Source of the DNA: Bradyrhizobium tropiciagri
GTDB lineage: Bacteria > Pseudomonadota > Alphaproteobacteria > Rhizobiales > Xanthobacteraceae
Assembly (NCBI RefSeq): GCF_018130505.1
Contig: NZ_JAFCKH010000002.1
Span: 124,001 to 188,000 of the forward strand
Direction: 5' to 3'
Length of the DNA: 64,000 nt
The notes below the pieces were generated by a model. The model saw only the letters and a program-made list of their open reading frames with translations. It did no database searches and had not been told where the DNA came from. The stretch's first letter is position 1. Every line of letters starts with the position of its first letter. The translations under genes were made by a program, and so were the position numbers. This document shows, in pieces, positions 62,098-64,000 of this stretch.

Positions 62098-63846
62098 TCA
62101 TCCCAGCCTCGTGATGCCCGGATTGTCCTCGACGCCGTTCAGCGTCACGCCCGGCGCGTCGCGGTTCGGCGGCCGGCCGGCGCGCAAATGCTTGGCCACG
62201 ACATCCCAGACCGGCGCGCCGCTCTGCTGGTTGACCGAGGCCCAGCCCGCGACCTTGTAGCTCTTGCCGGCTTCGAGGTGCTTGCCGTTGCCGAGCTTCA
62301 GCTCGGAAATGCGCTTGCCGACGGATTCGCCGGGCGTGCAGGTGTAGGCGAGGCCGCCGACGCGGACCATGTCGCCGCCCTGCTGATAGTAAGGATCGGC
62401 GTTGAACAAATTGTCGCAGACGTCTTCCAGCACATCCTTGATCTGGCTGCCGGTCATGCTGGCGACGTAGGTCTCCGGATAGGTGATCGCGGTTTCCGAC
62501 AGCACGTCTTCCATGGTCAGCGGCTGGCCGGCGAGCGTCGTGAGGCCCCAGCGGAAGCCGGGCGACAGCGCGATCTCCGCTTCAAGCTCGCTCTGCAGCG
62601 CGTCGCAGATCAGCTGGTCGACGGTGCCGGAGAAATTGCCGCGGCGGTAGAGCAGGCGGTCGGCGGCGGCGAGCTTGTCGTCCCAATCGTCGATGTAGGG
62701 CTGGCGCATCTTGTCGATCAGCGCCTGCATCGCCGGTTCGGGCTTCAGCAACTCGGCGAAAACCGGCAGCAGCCGGTAGCGGACATTGGCGACCTTGCCC
62801 TTGGCGAGGTCGAGATCGAGCACGCCGATGAACTTGCCGTTGGAGCCGGCATTGGTCACCAGCGTGACGCCGCCGGCATTGGTCACCGTGATCGGCAGCG
62901 GGATCGCGTCATGGGTGTGGCCGCCGAGGATGACGTCGATGCCGGTGACGCGGCCGGCGAGCTTGAGATCGACATCCATGCCGTTGTGCGACAGCAGGAT
63001 CACCGCATCGACCTTGTCGTTGTTGCGGTGGTTGTCGACGAGCTTCTGCAGTTCCTCGTCGCGGATGCCGAAGGTCCAGTCCGGCGTGAAGCGCTTCGGA
63101 TGCGCGATCGGCACATAGGGGAAGGCCTGGCCGATGATCGCGACGCGGTGGCCGCCGATCTCCTTGACGATCGACGGCTTGAACACCCGCCCCGAGGCCG
63201 GATCGAACGCCTTGGCGTCGTTGAACGCGGCCTCTTCGGTCAGGAACACGTTCTGCGCCAGGAACTCGCCCTTGAAGCGCGAAAGATTGTCGCGCAGCAC
63301 CGCTTCGCCATAGGTGAATTCCCAATGCCCGGTCATCGCCTCGATGCCGAGCAAATTGGCGGCCTCTACCATGTCGGCGCCCTTCATGGCATTGGCGAGC
63401 CCGGTGCCTTGCCAGAGGTCGCCGCCGTCGAGCAGCAGGGTGCGGCGCTCGCCGACATCGGCGCGCAGCTTGTCGATCAGCGTCTTCAGGTGCGCGAAGC
63501 CGCCGAGCCGGCCGAAGCGGGCCGCCGCCTTCTCGAACTCGACGCAGGTGAAGGCATAGGCATCGGCGCTGTCGGGCCGGATGCCGAAGCGATCGAGGAA
63601 GGCCTTGCCGACCAGATGCGGCGGCTGGCCGGCCATCGCGCCGACGCCGATGTTGACGCTGGGCTCGCGGAAGAACACCGGCCTCAGCTGCGCATGGGTG
63701 TCCGTGATGTGCAGGATGCGGGCGTTGCCGAAGCGTTCGAGGTCGTAGACGCTGGCGGTGTCGGCGCCGCGCGCAAGCCGCGGCAGCCCGGCCGACAGCG
63801 TCGCGGCGGCCGCACCCTTCAGCAATTCCCGGCGGCGGATGATCAT
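62098..63846 (-). CDS. soxB: Thiosulfohydrolase SoxB
   Basis: A 582-residue periplasmic enzyme of the 5'-nucleotidase/metallophosphatase family. A Tat-type leader (R-R-R-E-L-L-K) precedes the catalytic domain: I-T-D-T-H-A-Q-L (Asp49, His51), G-G-D-L-W-Q-G-T-G, S-H-N-G-M-D and G-G-H-T-H-D, all metal ligands of the di-manganese site. The C-terminal nucleotidase-type domain ends the protein. SoxB releases sulfate from the thiosulfonate group carried on SoxYZ. The ATG at 63846 follows GGGAGAG; an upstream in-frame start would break the Tat leader. The other sox genes would be expected just beyond the right edge of the window. Confidence 0.96.
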   Translation of the reverse strand: MIIRRRELLKGAAAATLSAGLPRLARGADTASVYDLERFGNARILHITDTHAQLRPVFFREPSVNIGVGAMAGQPPHLVGKAFLDRFGIRPDSADAYAFTCVEFEKAAARFGRLGGFAHLKTLIDKLRADVGERRTLLLDGGDLWQGTGLANAMKGADMVEAANLLGIEAMTGHWEFTYGEAVLRDNLSRFKGEFLAQNVFLTEEAAFNDAKAFDPASGRVFKPSIVKEIGGHRVAIIGQAFPYVPIAHPKRFTPDWTFGIRDEELQKLVDNHRNNDKVDAVILLSHNGMDVDLKLAGRVTGIDVILGGHTHDAIPLPITVTNAGGVTLVTNAGSNGKFIGVLDLDLAKGKVANVRYRLLPVFAELLKPEPAMQALIDKMRQPYIDDWDDKLAAADRLLYRRGNFSGTVDQLICDALQSELEAEIALSPGFRWGLTTLAGQPLTMEDVLSETAITYPETYVASMTGSQIKDVLEDVCDNLFNADPYYQQGGDMVRVGGLAYTCTPGESVGKRISELKLGNGKHLEAGKSYKVAGWASVNQQSGAPVWDVVAKHLRAGRPPNRDAPGVTLNGVEDNPGITRLG

Positions 63847-63939
63847 CACTCTCCCGGCACTTGGTTGGATGCCACGCGGGCGGTGGTGGGGCTCTATCCC
63901 CACAAGGGGGAGGGAACCCTCCGCCGGTGCCTTCCTGAC

Positions 63940-64000
63940 TCAGCGAATTTCCAGGTCCTTCCAGCGTTCCTTTTCGCTGGTGGCCTGGAAGATCGATGCC
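63940..64000 (-). CDS. C-terminal end of an unidentified gene (5' end outside window)
   Basis: The frame ending with TGA at 63940-63942 (minus strand) is open to the window edge and gives the last 19 residues, ending R-W-K-D-L-E-I-R. It lies ahead of soxB on the same strand, where a sox cytochrome or partner gene is expected, but 19 residues do not identify it. Confidence 0.4.
   Translation of the reverse strand, partial: ASIFQATSEKERWKDLEIR

Overview
This is a high-GC chromosomal window from an alphaproteobacterium, most likely Bradyrhizobium or a close relative. The evidence is codon use, abundant short palindromic intergenic repeats of the kind common in that group, many substrate-binding ABC transporters, acyl-CoA chemistry and a sox gene. 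This is inference from sequence character; no marker gene such as rRNA is present. No tRNA, rRNA, insertion sequence, CRISPR array or integrase was seen.

Layout. 1-8.3 kb: catabolic genes (acyl-CoA dehydrogenase fragment, glutathione transferase, AraC regulator, LivK-like binding protein, beta-keto acid cleavage enzyme, and a two-subunit biotin-dependent acyl-CoA carboxylase). 8.4-13.9 kb: a complete peptide-type ABC importer on the minus strand (ATPases, permeases, binding protein). 14.3-18.1 kb: a TfdA-like dioxygenase, an acyl-CoA ligase and a maleylacetate-reductase-like dehydrogenase. 18.6-30.8 kb: a surface or secretion-type region with a small DUF6916-like gene, a four-gene minus-strand operon (three tandem tail-collar/MdpB-like proteins and a GNAT acetyltransferase), and a 9.4-kb gene. 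That gene encodes a protein of about 3141 residues with 13 cadherin-like repeats, a second repeat family, a beta-helix and a metzincin-type HExxHxxGxxD site. This region is the strongest candidate for an under-described system.

31.5-36 kb: an RND efflux adaptor and pump. 36-41.4 kb: a Tat-exported phospholipase C, an RpiR regulator, a second LivK-like binding protein and a MAPEG protein. 41.5-46.5 kb: a minus-strand envelope operon (exported methyltransferase, ABC ATPase, FtsX-type permease, AttH/CrtC-like lipocalin). The ATPase has no canonical start codon at the expected place. 46.7-54.7 kb: two MFS transporters, a D-aminoacylase-type amidohydrolase, a stand-alone ATP-grasp protein and small hypotheticals.

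54.7-60.1 kb: a vitamin B12 uptake locus, with btuB behind a minus-strand cobalamin riboswitch and divergent btuC-btuD-btuF. 60.3-64 kb: the edge of a sulfur-oxidation cluster (persulfide dioxygenase-rhodanese fusion, exported DsrE protein, soxB, and a fragment of one further gene). Palindromic repeats separate many transcription units, and in at least two places they supply the stop codon of the neighbouring gene.
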